Shown piece by piece: positions 24,110-36,290 of a stretch of DNA of 64,000 nt; within the stretch, counting starts at the first letter, position 1, and every line of letters starts with the position of its first letter. The translations under genes and the position numbers were made by a program. A model generated the notes under the pieces. The model made no database searches and was not told where the DNA came from. It worked only from the letters and a program-made list of their open reading frames with translations. The DNA lies in the NCBI RefSeq assembly GCF_029688735.1, contig NZ_JARULD010000006.1, positions 1 to 64,000 of the forward strand, written 5' to 3'. This stretch comes from Qipengyuania flavescens. Lineage in GTDB: Bacteria > Pseudomonadota > Alphaproteobacteria > Sphingomonadales > Sphingomonadaceae.

Positions 24110-24505
24110 CTAGCGGACTTCGGGAGCGGTAACGACCAGAGGCTGTGTGTCGTTGATCAAGTGGCTTTCATCGACAGGGCGCGGCTCCACAACTTGCGGC
24201 GCTTGCGGTTCGGGCGGGGTTCCCCAGTCGCTCCCCGCATCCGAAGCTGCATACCATGCATCCAGCGCGGCATCGTCTTGCCTGCTGGGTCGGGGTGCCG
24301 CAGACGGGGCCTGCGTTACCTTCATGGCGTCTTGCGGAGCAGGTTCGTAAGCGGAGGCACTTGCAGGACCATTCCCCGAAGCGTCCACCTGCTGAGCAAG
24401 CAGACCCGGATCGTCCTCCCCGCCGATCATTACGGCGACGAACCAGAGGAACAAGCCGATCATCAGCAACTTCTTGCCGTGCGTCGTGAGTAGACCGTCT
24501 TCCAT
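24110..24505 (-). CDS. single-pass membrane protein, unknown function
   Basis: The 131-residue product starts at ATG 24505 (MEDGLLTTHGKK), nine bases inside a TTG-initiated frame. One N-terminal transmembrane helix (about residues 11-29, LLMIGLFLWFVAVMIGG) is followed by a proline/alanine-rich, probably periplasmic, low-complexity tail. No family is recognised. It lies directly downstream of mutS, 26 bases after it on the same strand. Confidence 0.55.
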   Translation of the reverse strand: MEDGLLTTHGKKLLMIGLFLWFVAVMIGGEDDPGLLAQQVDASGNGPASASAYEPAPQDAMKVTQAPSAAPRPSRQDDAALDAWYAASDAGSDWGTPPEPQAPQVVEPRPVDESHLINDTQPLVVTAPEVR

Positions 24506-24531
24506 CGTGCGCAATATTACAGCGCCGGAAG

Positions 24532-27156
24532 TTAAGGCTTGGTTGAACCTCCCAGCGCCTTGAGTTCGTAGAGCTTGTCCAGGGCCTCGCGCGGACTGAG
24601 CGTGTCGATATCAAGCACTTCGAGCGCGTCGCGCAGCGCATCGTCCGGCTCGTTTTCGGCCTGCAAGCTTGCGGCGAACAGCGGTAATTCCCCCAGTCCT
24701 GCGGCGAGCCCGCCGGTCTCCGCGCGGCCCTTTTCCAGCTTGGCGAGAACCGCCTTGGCGCGTTTCAGCACAGGTTGGGGTACGCCCGCCAGACGTGCGA
24801 CATCGAGGCCGTAGCTGCGATCGGCGGCGCCGGCGGCAAGTTCGTGCAACAGCACCAGGTCGCCTTTCCACTCGCGCGCCCGCACATGGTGCAGGCTGAG
24901 CGCGTCGCAGGTGTCGGCAAGGCGGCTGAGCTCGTGGTAATGCGTCGCGAAGAGGCAGCGGCAGCGCAATTGCTCGTGAACTGCCTCGACCACCGCCCAT
25001 GCCAGCGCCATGCCGTCGTAAGTGGAAGTGCCCCTGCCGACTTCGTCGAGAATGACGAAGCTGCGCTCCGTGGCCTGCGAAAGGATCGCAGCCGTCTCGA
25101 CCATTTCGACCATGAAGGTGGAGCGCCCGCGCGCAAGGTTGTCGCTCGCACCGACGCGGCTGAACAACCGGTCCGCCAAACCGATGCGCGCGCTGCTCGC
25201 CGGCACATAGCTGCCCGCCTGCGCCAGCAGCAGGATCAGCGCGTTCTGGCGCAGGAAGGTCGATTTGCCGCCCATGTTCGGGCCGCCGATCAGCCAGAGC
25301 CGGTCGTCCTCGCCCAGCGAGCAATCATTGGCCACGAACCGCTCGCCGGATTTCGCCAGCGCCTGTTCCACCACAAGATGACGTCCACCGACGACTTCGA
25401 GGCAGGGAGTGTCGAGCATTTCGGGGCGGGCCCAGTCGCCCTCGACTGCGCGTTCTGCCAGCCCTGCGGCAACATCGATCCGGGCGAGCGCGGCGGCGGT
25501 AGCAGCGATCGCCTCGCGCGCGGTCACAACCTCGCCGACCAGCTCCTCGAAATGCGCGTCCTCCGCCGCCAGCGCATGCGCACCGGCCTCGGCAATGCGG
25601 GTCGCTTCCTCATGCAGGCCGATGGAGTTGAACCGCACTGCGCCCGCCATCGTCTGACGGTGGGTGAAGCCGCTGTCCGCCGCCATCAGCTTGTCGCCAT
25701 GCTTGGCTGGCACCTCGATGAAATAGCCGAGCACCTTGTTGTGCTTGATCTTGAGCGAGGCGGTGTCAGTTTCCTCGCGATATTTCGCTTCCAGCGCGGC
25801 GATGGCCTTGCGTGCATTGCCGCTGGTCTCGCGCAGCGCGTCGAGCGCATGGTCGTAGCCGCTCGCGATGAAACCACCCTGCTGCCGCTCCGTCGGCGGC
25901 GAGGGAACAAGGGCGCGATCGAGATGGTCGATGAGCGCCGAATGGCCACCCAAGGCCACTAGCGCATCGCGCAGGAGAGCGGGCAGGTCCGCGCTCGCTT
26001 CCAGCATCCCGCGCACGCGGCGCGCTTCGGACAGGCCATCGCGAATCTGGCCGAGATCGCGCGGGCTGCCCCGCCCGGCAACCAACCGCCCCAGCGCGCG
26101 ACCGATATCGGGAGCCTGCCGTAGCAAAGCGCGCAGGTCGGCTCGCAGCAGCGGGTCGATGTGGAAATGATGGATGGCGGCATGACGCGCCTCGATCTGT
26201 CCACGCTCCGCCAGCGGCGCTGCAAGGTCTTCCGCCAGCTGGCGAGCGCCTGCGCCGGTGACGCAGCGATCGATGCAGGCGATCAGGCTGCCCGCCCGCC
26301 CGCCACCCTGCGCCTCGAGGATTTCCAGACTCGCGCGGGTTGCCGCATCCATCGCCAGATGCGCGCCCGATCCGCGCGCCACGGGCGGGAGCAGGAAGGG
26401 CAGGTCGCCACGCCCAACATGGTCGAGATAAGCGATGAGGCCGGCAGCGGCAGCGAGCATCGGGCGCGTGAAGTCTCCCAGCCCGTCGAGCGTAGCGACG
26501 CCGTGGATGCTCTTGAGCCGCGCTTCGCCGTCCTCGCTGCGAAAGTCGGCGCGCGGGCGGGCGATCACGCCTTCGGTGCCGTCTCCCCAGTCCTCCGGCG
26601 CAACCACTTCGCTAGCACCCAGCCGCGCCAGAGCGGCATCGAGCGCATTAGCTTCGCACTCTTCCAGCTCCATGCGACCGGTCGAGATGTCGCAGCTTGC
26701 CAGCCCTACGCCGTCGCGCACCGGAGCAACCGCGACCAACAAGTTCGCGCGCCGCGGTTCGAGCAGTGCTTCTTCGGTCAACGTGCCCGCGGTCACGAAG
26801 CGCACGATATCGCGCGCGACCAGCGCCTTGGATGTCGGCGTTCCTTCACGCTTGGCGCGGGCCTTGGCCTCGTCGGGCGTTTCTGTTTGCTCGGCGATGG
26901 CGACGCGGCAGCCACCCTTGATCAGCCGCGCGAGATACCCTTCCGCCGAATGCACCGGCACGCCGCACATCGGCACGGGTTCTCCGCCGTGCTCGCCGCG
27001 GCTGGTCAGCGCTATGTCTAGGATGCCTGCCGCCACCTTCGCATCCTCGAAGAAGAGCTCGAAGAAATCGCCCATGCGATAGAACAGCAGCGCATCGCCT
27101 GCCTCGCGCTTGAGCGCGAGATATTGCTGCATCATCGGGGTGGGCTGGCCGGACAT
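24532..27156 (-). CDS. mutS: DNA mismatch repair protein MutS
   Basis: The 874-residue protein recognises base mismatches. The mismatch-reading Phe-x-Glu is in YRMGDFFELFFEDA near the start; the ABC ATPase has Walker A GPNMGGKST at residues 625-633 and Walker B FVILDEVGRGTSTYDG. Full family length is present with a C-terminal dimerisation tail. ATG 27156 (MSGQPTPMMQQYLALK) is the usual start; an upstream frame to 27324 enters the divergent maeB. A 114-base region separates the two genes. Confidence 0.97.
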   Translation of the reverse strand: MSGQPTPMMQQYLALKREAGDALLFYRMGDFFELFFEDAKVAAGILDIALTSRGEHGGEPVPMCGVPVHSAEGYLARLIKGGCRVAIAEQTETPDEAKARAKREGTPTSKALVARDIVRFVTAGTLTEEALLEPRRANLLVAVAPVRDGVGLASCDISTGRMELEECEANALDAALARLGASEVVAPEDWGDGTEGVIARPRADFRSEDGEARLKSIHGVATLDGLGDFTRPMLAAAAGLIAYLDHVGRGDLPFLLPPVARGSGAHLAMDAATRASLEILEAQGGGRAGSLIACIDRCVTGAGARQLAEDLAAPLAERGQIEARHAAIHHFHIDPLLRADLRALLRQAPDIGRALGRLVAGRGSPRDLGQIRDGLSEARRVRGMLEASADLPALLRDALVALGGHSALIDHLDRALVPSPPTERQQGGFIASGYDHALDALRETSGNARKAIAALEAKYREETDTASLKIKHNKVLGYFIEVPAKHGDKLMAADSGFTHRQTMAGAVRFNSIGLHEEATRIAEAGAHALAAEDAHFEELVGEVVTAREAIAATAAALARIDVAAGLAERAVEGDWARPEMLDTPCLEVVGGRHLVVEQALAKSGERFVANDCSLGEDDRLWLIGGPNMGGKSTFLRQNALILLLAQAGSYVPASSARIGLADRLFSRVGASDNLARGRSTFMVEMVETAAILSQATERSFVILDEVGRGTSTYDGMALAWAVVEAVHEQLRCRCLFATHYHELSRLADTCDALSLHHVRAREWKGDLVLLHELAAGAADRSYGLDVARLAGVPQPVLKRAKAVLAKLEKGRAETGGLAAGLGELPLFAASLQAENEPDDALRDALEVLDIDTLSPREALDKLYELKALGGSTKP

Positions 27157-27270
27157 GCCCCATGCCGTAGCTTGTGCGCTTCCGATTCGGGAAGCGGCGG
27201 AGCGGCAGGTTTCCCCTACCGCTAGGCGGACAAGCAGGTTAGGGGCGGGGCAACTGGCAACGAGGTCTGC

Positions 27271-29532
<2,262 letters not shown>

Positions 29533-29536
29533 TCCG

Positions 29537-30669
<1,133 letters not shown>

Positions 30670-30673
<4 letters not shown>

Positions 30674-31323
30674 AAGGCGAGTTCTTTCCCGCTGTAATCG
30701 ACATAGCGGAAGCCGCCGCCGCCCGCGCCCTCGATCACATCGGCCAAGCCGCTGACGCTTTCATCTATCGTCAGCGTCGCATTGGGTCCGCCCATGTCGG
30801 TCTGGACCCAGCCGGGATGCAGCGCGAGCACTTCGATATTGCGTGGTCCGGCATCCTGCTCCGCAATGCCCTTGGCCAGCATGTTGAGCGCGGTCTTGCT
30901 GGTGCGGTACAGCTCGTAGCCGCCCGAACTGTCGTCGATCGAGCCCATGAGCGACGACATGAAGGCCAGCGTCCCACCCTCGGCGATCTTCGGCAGCAGC
31001 ACCTTCGCCAGATGCGCGGGGCCGAAGGCGTTGGTCATCATCACATCCGCCACTTCGTCGCGGGTCGCCTGTGCGCTGTCCTGATGCTTCGCTCCGGTGA
31101 TGCCGGCGTTGATAATCACTGCGTCGAAGGACCCGTTGACACTATCGAAGGTGGAAGGATCGGTGACGTCCAGCGTGGCAATCTTGATGCTCTCTACGTC
31201 GTGAAGCTCGTCGCTTTTCGATCGTTCGGTCGCGGCAACGGTCCATCCGCGCGAGGTGAACTCCCTTGCGAGGCCAAGGCCGATGCCGCGCGATGCGCCG
31301 ACGATAAGGATGGTCTTGCTCAT
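30670..31323 (-). CDS. short-chain dehydrogenase/reductase
   Basis: The 217-residue Rossmann protein has the cofactor loop GASRGIGLGLA (residues 9-19), the structural NAG in VIINAGITG, Ser in MSSLMGSI and the catalytic YxxxK in YRTSK. It is a classical SDR of the sniffer/CsgA-like branch (C-factor type). The substrate is unknown. It lies ten bases after the aldehyde dehydrogenase on the same strand, so the two may form an operon. Confidence 0.85.
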
Positions 31324-31333
31324 ATCGTATCTC

Positions 31334-32701
31334 CTATGCCGGATGGACCAGCGTCTTGAGGTTCATGAATTCGTGCAGGCCGAACTCGGCCAGTTCGCGC
31401 CCGTGGCCCGACCGCTTGATGCCACCGAACGGCGCTTCGATCTTCGAGCCGTTGACCGCGTTGAAGGTGGTCATGCCTGCTTCGATGGCATTCGCGAAAT
31501 GCTCTTTCTCGTCATCGTCGTTCGTGAAAACTGCAGAGCCGAGGCCGTAGGGAATGGCGTTGGCGATGGTCGTCGCCTCGTCGATGTCCTTCGCCTTGTA
31601 GAGCTGGCCGACCGGACCGAAGATTTCGTCGGTCCCGGTTTCGCTGGCGAGCGGCACTTCGGTCAGCAGGCCGGCAGTCATCCACGCGCCGGGCCGGTCG
31701 AGCTTCTCCGCGCCGAACAGCAGGGTGCAGCCCTCCTGCTTCGCCTTGGCGACCTGCTCCAGCACCGTGTCGCGCTGGCTTTCGCTCGATAGCGGGCCGA
31801 GATCGGTGTCTTCCTCCATCGGATCGCCGAGCTTCGCATTTTTCAGCGCCGCAATGAAGCGATCCGCAAAATCGTCGTAGATGTCGGCGTGGACGATGGT
31901 TCGCTTGCCGCAGATGCAGGACTGGCCGTTGTTCTGGATGCGGGCGGTCACGGCATCTTCTACCGCCTTGTCCATGTCCGCAGAGGGCATCACGATAAAG
32001 GGATCGCTGCCGCCCAGTTCCAGCACGACTTTCTTCAGGTTCTTGCCTGCCCGCTGGGCCACGGCGCTACCCGCGCCTTCGCTCCCGGTCAGGGTCGCGG
32101 CGACGATGCGGTCGTCGTCGATGACCGAGCCGATCGGGTCGGAGGAAACGCACAGGTTCTGGAACAGCCCCTCTGGGCCACCGGCTTCCAGCACCAGTTC
32201 CTCCATGCGTGCGGCAATGCCCTGCACAATGCTCGCATGTTTGAGCACACCGACATTGCCCGCAAGGATCGTCGGCGCGAGAAACCGGATGACCTGCCAA
32301 TAGGGGAAGTTCCACGGCATCACTGCGAGAACCGGACCCTGCGGCAGCCAACGGCCTTCCGCGCGTCCGCCGTCGGACAGGTCCCAGAATTTCGAATCCA
32401 GCATCGGCGGGCCATGCTCGGCATAGTAATGCAACAGGCTCGCGCATTTCTCGACCTCGGCGCGCGCCTGCGTGATCGGCTTACCCATCTCGGTAACGGC
32501 GAGCTTCGCCAGTTCGTCCGTGTTTGCCTCGTAGAGATCGCCGAGTTTCGAAAGGACTGCGGTTCGCCTGTCGAGCGAGCTTGTGCGCCAGTCGCGATAT
32601 GTGCGGGCCGCGGCTTCGAGCTTCGCATCGATGCCGTTTTCATCGAGCGTTTCGTATTCGGCGATGGTCTCGCCTGTTGCTGGGTTGGTGGTCGTAATCA
32701 T
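31334..32701 (-). CDS. NAD(P)-dependent aldehyde dehydrogenase, succinate-semialdehyde type
   Basis: The 455-residue enzyme has the catalytic Cys262 in NNGQSCICGKR, the general-base Glu in LELGGSDPF and the MPWNFPYWQVIRF cofactor segment. This short form without an N-terminal extension, with the GQSCICGKR context, is closest to succinate-semialdehyde dehydrogenase Sad/GabD-like enzymes. Substrate assignment is by similarity only. It is transcribed towards the SDR. Confidence 0.85.
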   Translation of the reverse strand: MITTTNPATGETIAEYETLDENGIDAKLEAAARTYRDWRTSSLDRRTAVLSKLGDLYEANTDELAKLAVTEMGKPITQARAEVEKCASLLHYYAEHGPPMLDSKFWDLSDGGRAEGRWLPQGPVLAVMPWNFPYWQVIRFLAPTILAGNVGVLKHASIVQGIAARMEELVLEAGGPEGLFQNLCVSSDPIGSVIDDDRIVAATLTGSEGAGSAVAQRAGKNLKKVVLELGGSDPFIVMPSADMDKAVEDAVTARIQNNGQSCICGKRTIVHADIYDDFADRFIAALKNAKLGDPMEEDTDLGPLSSESQRDTVLEQVAKAKQEGCTLLFGAEKLDRPGAWMTAGLLTEVPLASETGTDEIFGPVGQLYKAKDIDEATTIANAIPYGLGSAVFTNDDDEKEHFANAIEAGMTTFNAVNGSKIEAPFGGIKRSGHGRELAEFGLHEFMNLKTLVHPA

Positions 32702-32760
32702 GGGAGCGGCTCCGATCGGGTTCGCCCTATCAATCGCCGCCTACCCGGTGTCGTTCCGGG

Positions 32761-33462
32761 CTACCTTCGGCGAAAGCGGAAATACCAGACCTCGTGGCCA
32801 TAGACCGTGCGGGCCTTGTGTTCGTAGCGGGTTTCGGGCCAGCTGGAGGGGCGATTCTGCCAGCTGGCGGGTCCTTCGACGATCCACTCGAACTCGTCGG
32901 TGAAGCGGCGCATGACCATCAGGGCATGACGCAGGTATACCGGATGATCGGTGCCGAAGCGGAACTCGCCGCCCGGCTTCAGCTTGTCGGCGAACATACG
33001 TACCGGACCGTCGTTCATCATGCGGCGCTTGGCATGCTTGTTCTTCGGCCAGGGATCGGGATGCAGCAGGTAAAGCATGGTAAGCGCGCCGTCGGGCACG
33101 CGCGCCAGCACCTCCAGCGCGTCGCCGTGATGGATGCGGACGTTGGCGAGCGTCCGTTCGCGCACATGGGTCAGGGCTTGCGCCACGCCGTTGAGGAATG
33201 GCTCTGCACCGATGAAGCCATGGTCGGGGAGCAGGTCGGCGCGCTCGGCCATGTGCTCGCCGCCGCCGAAGCCGATCTCGAAATGCAGCGGGCGGTCGAA
33301 GCCGAACAGCGCTTGGGACGTGACCGGGCCTTCCGCCGGGGGGCTGATCTGCGGCAGCAGCTTGTCGACCAGCTCCTGCTGGCTGGCGCGCAGGGGCTTG
33401 CCCTGGCTGCGGCCGTAAAGCCGGTTGAGCGTGGTCGGATCGCCTTCCTTGTATGCAGACAT
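32761..33462 (-). CDS. trmB: tRNA (guanine-N7)-methyltransferase
   Basis: The 233-residue methyltransferase modifies G46 of tRNA. The SAM loop EIGFGGGEHM and the family motif LHPDPWPKNKHAKRRM are present, as is GAEPFLNGVA. Start ATG 33462 follows a short charged opening (MSAYKEGDP) common to Sphingomonadales TrmB. It sits between the permease and the aldehyde dehydrogenase on the same strand. Confidence 0.93.
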   Translation of the reverse strand: MSAYKEGDPTTLNRLYGRSQGKPLRASQQELVDKLLPQISPPAEGPVTSQALFGFDRPLHFEIGFGGGEHMAERADLLPDHGFIGAEPFLNGVAQALTHVRERTLANVRIHHGDALEVLARVPDGALTMLYLLHPDPWPKNKHAKRRMMNDGPVRMFADKLKPGGEFRFGTDHPVYLRHALMVMRRFTDEFEWIVEGPASWQNRPSSWPETRYEHKARTVYGHEVWYFRFRRR

Positions 33463-33506
33463 GGGCCGCGCGTTAGCGGTGCCTGCGCGGCGGGTCCAGA
33501 TATCCG

Positions 33507-35303
33507 CTAGGCGAAGAACGCCCAGATCGCGAAGGATGTCGCTATGCCCACGCCGATGTTCATCGGAACGCCGATCTTAAGGAAGTCCGCGAAACGGTAA
33601 TTCGCCGCGCCATAGACCAGCGTGTTGGTCTGGTAACCGATCGGGGTCGCGAAGCTGGCGCTGGCGCCGAACATAACCGCCACGATCAATGCGCGCGCGT
33701 CCACTCCGGCACTTTCCGCCAGACCGATCGCGATCGGCGTCATGATGACCGCAATCGCGTTGTTGGTCACCACTTCGGTCAGGATGCTGGTCAGCGCATA
33801 GACGATCAGGATGAGGACGAGGGATGAGCTTGCTCCGAGATAGGGTTCGATCGCGGCCACGATGAGCTCGATCGAACCGGCATTCTCCAGCCCTTTGCCG
33901 AAAGCCAGCATGGCGAAGATCAGGACCAGCGTATTCCCGTCCAGACTGCCCCACGCGTCGCTCGGTTCGACGCAGCGGGTGAGGAGGACGACGGCCACGC
34001 CGCACACGGCAAGCGCCTCGATCGGCAGGCCGAATACTGCCGCGCCAACAACCACGGCGGCGAGAGTGGCGATCGCGATGGGCGCCTTGTCGCGCCTGAA
34101 CGAACGTGCGCTGGTGGCACCTACATGGGTGAGCTGCATATTGCCCTGCAGTGCCTGGGCGGCATCGCTGCCGGCAGCGATCAGGAGCCGGTCGCCGGCG
34201 CGCACCCTTGCTTCCGCCAGCGTCGGGCCGGGAATATGGCGAGGGCGCGACAGGCCGAGCACGCGTACGCGCAGGCGCGAGAGCAGCGGAATATCCGCAA
34301 GCCGCTTGCCGACGATGGGATGCGATGACGAGATAACGGCTTCGACGATGCGGAGGTCGGCTGGGCGGTCGGTACGGGACGTCGTGACGCCACCTCCCAC
34401 GCCCACCAATCCGGTGCGGAAATCGGGGGCCTCGGCGAGGGAGTTGATTTCCTCCGGACTGGCACTGACGATCAGATGGTCCTCGGCCTGCAGCACGTGT
34501 TCGTCGAGATTGTGGCGCCGCATTTCGGAGCCGCGCCGAATGCCGACGATCTTGACCTGGGGCCGACGGCCGATGTCGGTTTCTGCCAGCTGCCGTCCGA
34601 CATAGCGGCTCTTGCCCTCAAGGATGAGGTGGGTGAGGTAGAGGTCGCTTTCCCGCTCGTCGTCCTCGATCCGCTTGCCGCGATTGGGCAGCAGGAAGGG
34701 GCCGAGTATCAGCAGAGTGGCAAGGCCGGAAACCAGCGCCACGGCGCCGACTGCGGAAATCTCGAATATGCCGAAGGGGCGCTGACCGGCTTCCTGCGCG
34801 ACGCCGTCGACCAGCAGGTTGGTCGAGGTGCCGATCAGCGTCATCGTGCCGCCGAGAATGGTGATGTAGGAGAGCGGGATCAGCAGCCGGGTGGCGGCCA
34901 CCTTCAGCACCTGTGCCAGCTTGCGCACCACGGGGATCATCACGATGACGACCGGGGTGTTGTTCATGAAGGCCGAGGCGAGCACGGTGCCGGCGCCGAT
35001 CTCCGCGACTGCCGTCTTCGGGCTGCGCGATGTGCGGCGGATAACCCAGCCGGATACCCACTCCAGGGTTCCGGTCCGCAGCAGCGCGCCCGAGAGAATA
35101 AACATCGCTGCAATCGTGATCGGCGCGGAATTGGCGAATGTGCCGAGCATGTCTTTCGCCGGCAGATAGCCCAGTGCGATCATCAGCGCGGCCGAGGCGA
35201 TGGCGATCACGACCGGCGGCTGGCGCTCAAGCAGGAAGGCGACGAAGGTAGCGGCCAGCAGCAAGCAGCCGATCTGGGCCGAGTAATCCGAGAGAATCGC
35301 CAT
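33507..35303 (-). CDS. SLC13/DASS-family permease with two TrkA-C domains
   Basis: This 598-residue membrane protein starts at ATG 35303. It has two blocks of transmembrane helices separated by a soluble insert (about residues 200-400). The insert holds two TrkA-C-like domains (LYLTHLILEGKSRYVGRQL and IVEAVISSSHPIVGKRL segments). The substrate motifs are IGTSTN in the first block and FATPIGYQTN in the second. Such proteins import sulfate or dicarboxylates with sodium or protons; the ion is not clear. A start 12 residues upstream (35339) is also open. Confidence 0.85.
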   Translation of the reverse strand: MAILSDYSAQIGCLLLAATFVAFLLERQPPVVIAIASAALMIALGYLPAKDMLGTFANSAPITIAAMFILSGALLRTGTLEWVSGWVIRRTSRSPKTAVAEIGAGTVLASAFMNNTPVVIVMIPVVRKLAQVLKVAATRLLIPLSYITILGGTMTLIGTSTNLLVDGVAQEAGQRPFGIFEISAVGAVALVSGLATLLILGPFLLPNRGKRIEDDERESDLYLTHLILEGKSRYVGRQLAETDIGRRPQVKIVGIRRGSEMRRHNLDEHVLQAEDHLIVSASPEEINSLAEAPDFRTGLVGVGGGVTTSRTDRPADLRIVEAVISSSHPIVGKRLADIPLLSRLRVRVLGLSRPRHIPGPTLAEARVRAGDRLLIAAGSDAAQALQGNMQLTHVGATSARSFRRDKAPIAIATLAAVVVGAAVFGLPIEALAVCGVAVVLLTRCVEPSDAWGSLDGNTLVLIFAMLAFGKGLENAGSIELIVAAIEPYLGASSSLVLILIVYALTSILTEVVTNNAIAVIMTPIAIGLAESAGVDARALIVAVMFGASASFATPIGYQTNTLVYGAANYRFADFLKIGVPMNIGVGIATSFAIWAFFA

Positions 35304-35455
35304 ACGGCCCGATGCACCTTCGCATGTTGTCGGCGCCAAATCGCAGAGAACATCAGGGCTGCCAAGATAGATTGCGCAGCATGCAAGATACGAAAACGCC
35401 CGGCGGCCAGTGGCTGCCGGGCGTCCTCGCTATTCCCGTCCAGGAGTATTTCGTG

Positions 35456-36151
35456 TCAGGCGGCTTCCGCCTCTTCGTTCGGGTCGCGCAGAACATAGCC
35501 GCGGCCCCATACGGTCTCGATATAGTTCTCGCCGCCGCATGCGTGGCTGAGCTTCTTGCGCAGCTTGCAGATGAAGACGTCGATGATCTTGAGCTCGGGT
35601 TCGTCCATGCCGCCATAAAGGTGGTTGAGGAACATTTCCTTGGTCAGCGTGGTGCCCTTGCGGAGCGAAAGCAGCTCCAGCATCGCATATTCCTTGCCGG
35701 TCAGGTGGACCCGGGCGCCGTCGACTTCGACGGTCTTGGCATCGAGGTTCACGGCGAGCTTGCCGGTGCGGATGACCGACTGACTGTGGCCCTTCGAGCG
35801 GCGCACCACGGCGTGGATGCGGGCAACCAGCTCTTCGCGGTGGAAGGGCTTGGTCACGTAATCGTCGGCGCCGAAGCCGAAGCTGCGGATCTTGCTGTCC
35901 ATCTCGGCGATGCCGGACAGAATCAGGACCGGGGTCTGCACTTTGGCGACGCGCAGCTTCTTGAGCACGTCGTAACCATGCATGTCGGGCAGGTTCAAAT
36001 CGAGCAGGATGATATCGTAATCATACAGCTTGCCCAGATCGAGGCCTTCTTCGCCAAGATCGGTCGAATAGACATTGAAGCCTTCGGTCGTGAGCATGAG
36101 CTCGATCGCCTTGGCGGTGGTCGGTTCGTCTTCGATCAGCAGTACACGCAT
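35456..36151 (-). CDS. ctrA: cell-cycle master response regulator CtrA
   Basis: The 231-residue OmpR-type regulator has Asp51 as phospho-acceptor ([20 protein letters not shown]) and a C-terminal winged helix ([10 protein letters not shown]...[14 protein letters not shown]). It ends in EAEAA, a degron-like tail comparable to the ClpXP-recognised end of Caulobacter CtrA. It activates and represses cell-cycle, motility and GTA genes by binding TTAA-N7-TTAA sites. The upstream gap contains four TTAAC half-sites. Confidence 0.96.
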   Translation of the reverse strand: MRVLLIEDEPTTAKAIELMLTTEGFNVYSTDLGEEGLDLGKLYDYDIILLDLNLPDMHGYDVLKKLRVAKVQTPVLILSGIAEMDSKIRSFGFGADDYVTKPFHREELVARIHAVVRRSKGHSQSVIRTGKLAVNLDAKTVEVDGARVHLTGKEYAMLELLSLRKGTTLTKEMFLNHLYGGMDEPELKIIDVFICKLRKKLSHACGGENYIETVWGRGYVLRDPNEEAEAA

Positions 36152-36212
36152 GGGAAATCCCCCGTTGGTCCCTAGTGTCCGGTAACCCCTCGCTAAGAGG
36201 TGTTGACCTGTA

Positions 36213-36287
36213 TTAACCACACAAGGTCTGAAGGGAAAAGGTTAACAGCGGGTAAAGCGCGTTAACTTTTTTGGCTGTGGCATTAAC
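36213..36287. promoter_or_regulatory. ctrA: cluster of four TTAAC half-sites upstream of ctrA
   Basis: TTAACC or TTAAC elements occur at 36213-36218, 36242-36246, 36262-36266 and 36283-36287, all in the 139-base gap before ctrA. Their spacing (16-25 bases between starts) is not the exact TTAA-N7-TTAA box, so they are half-sites. Autoregulation by CtrA is the likely reading. Confidence 0.5.
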
Positions 36288-36290
36288 GCG

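Noticed and set aside
24775-25962. 395-residue frame antisense to mutS
   Set aside because: Completely inside mutS on the other strand; composition is typical of shadow frames.
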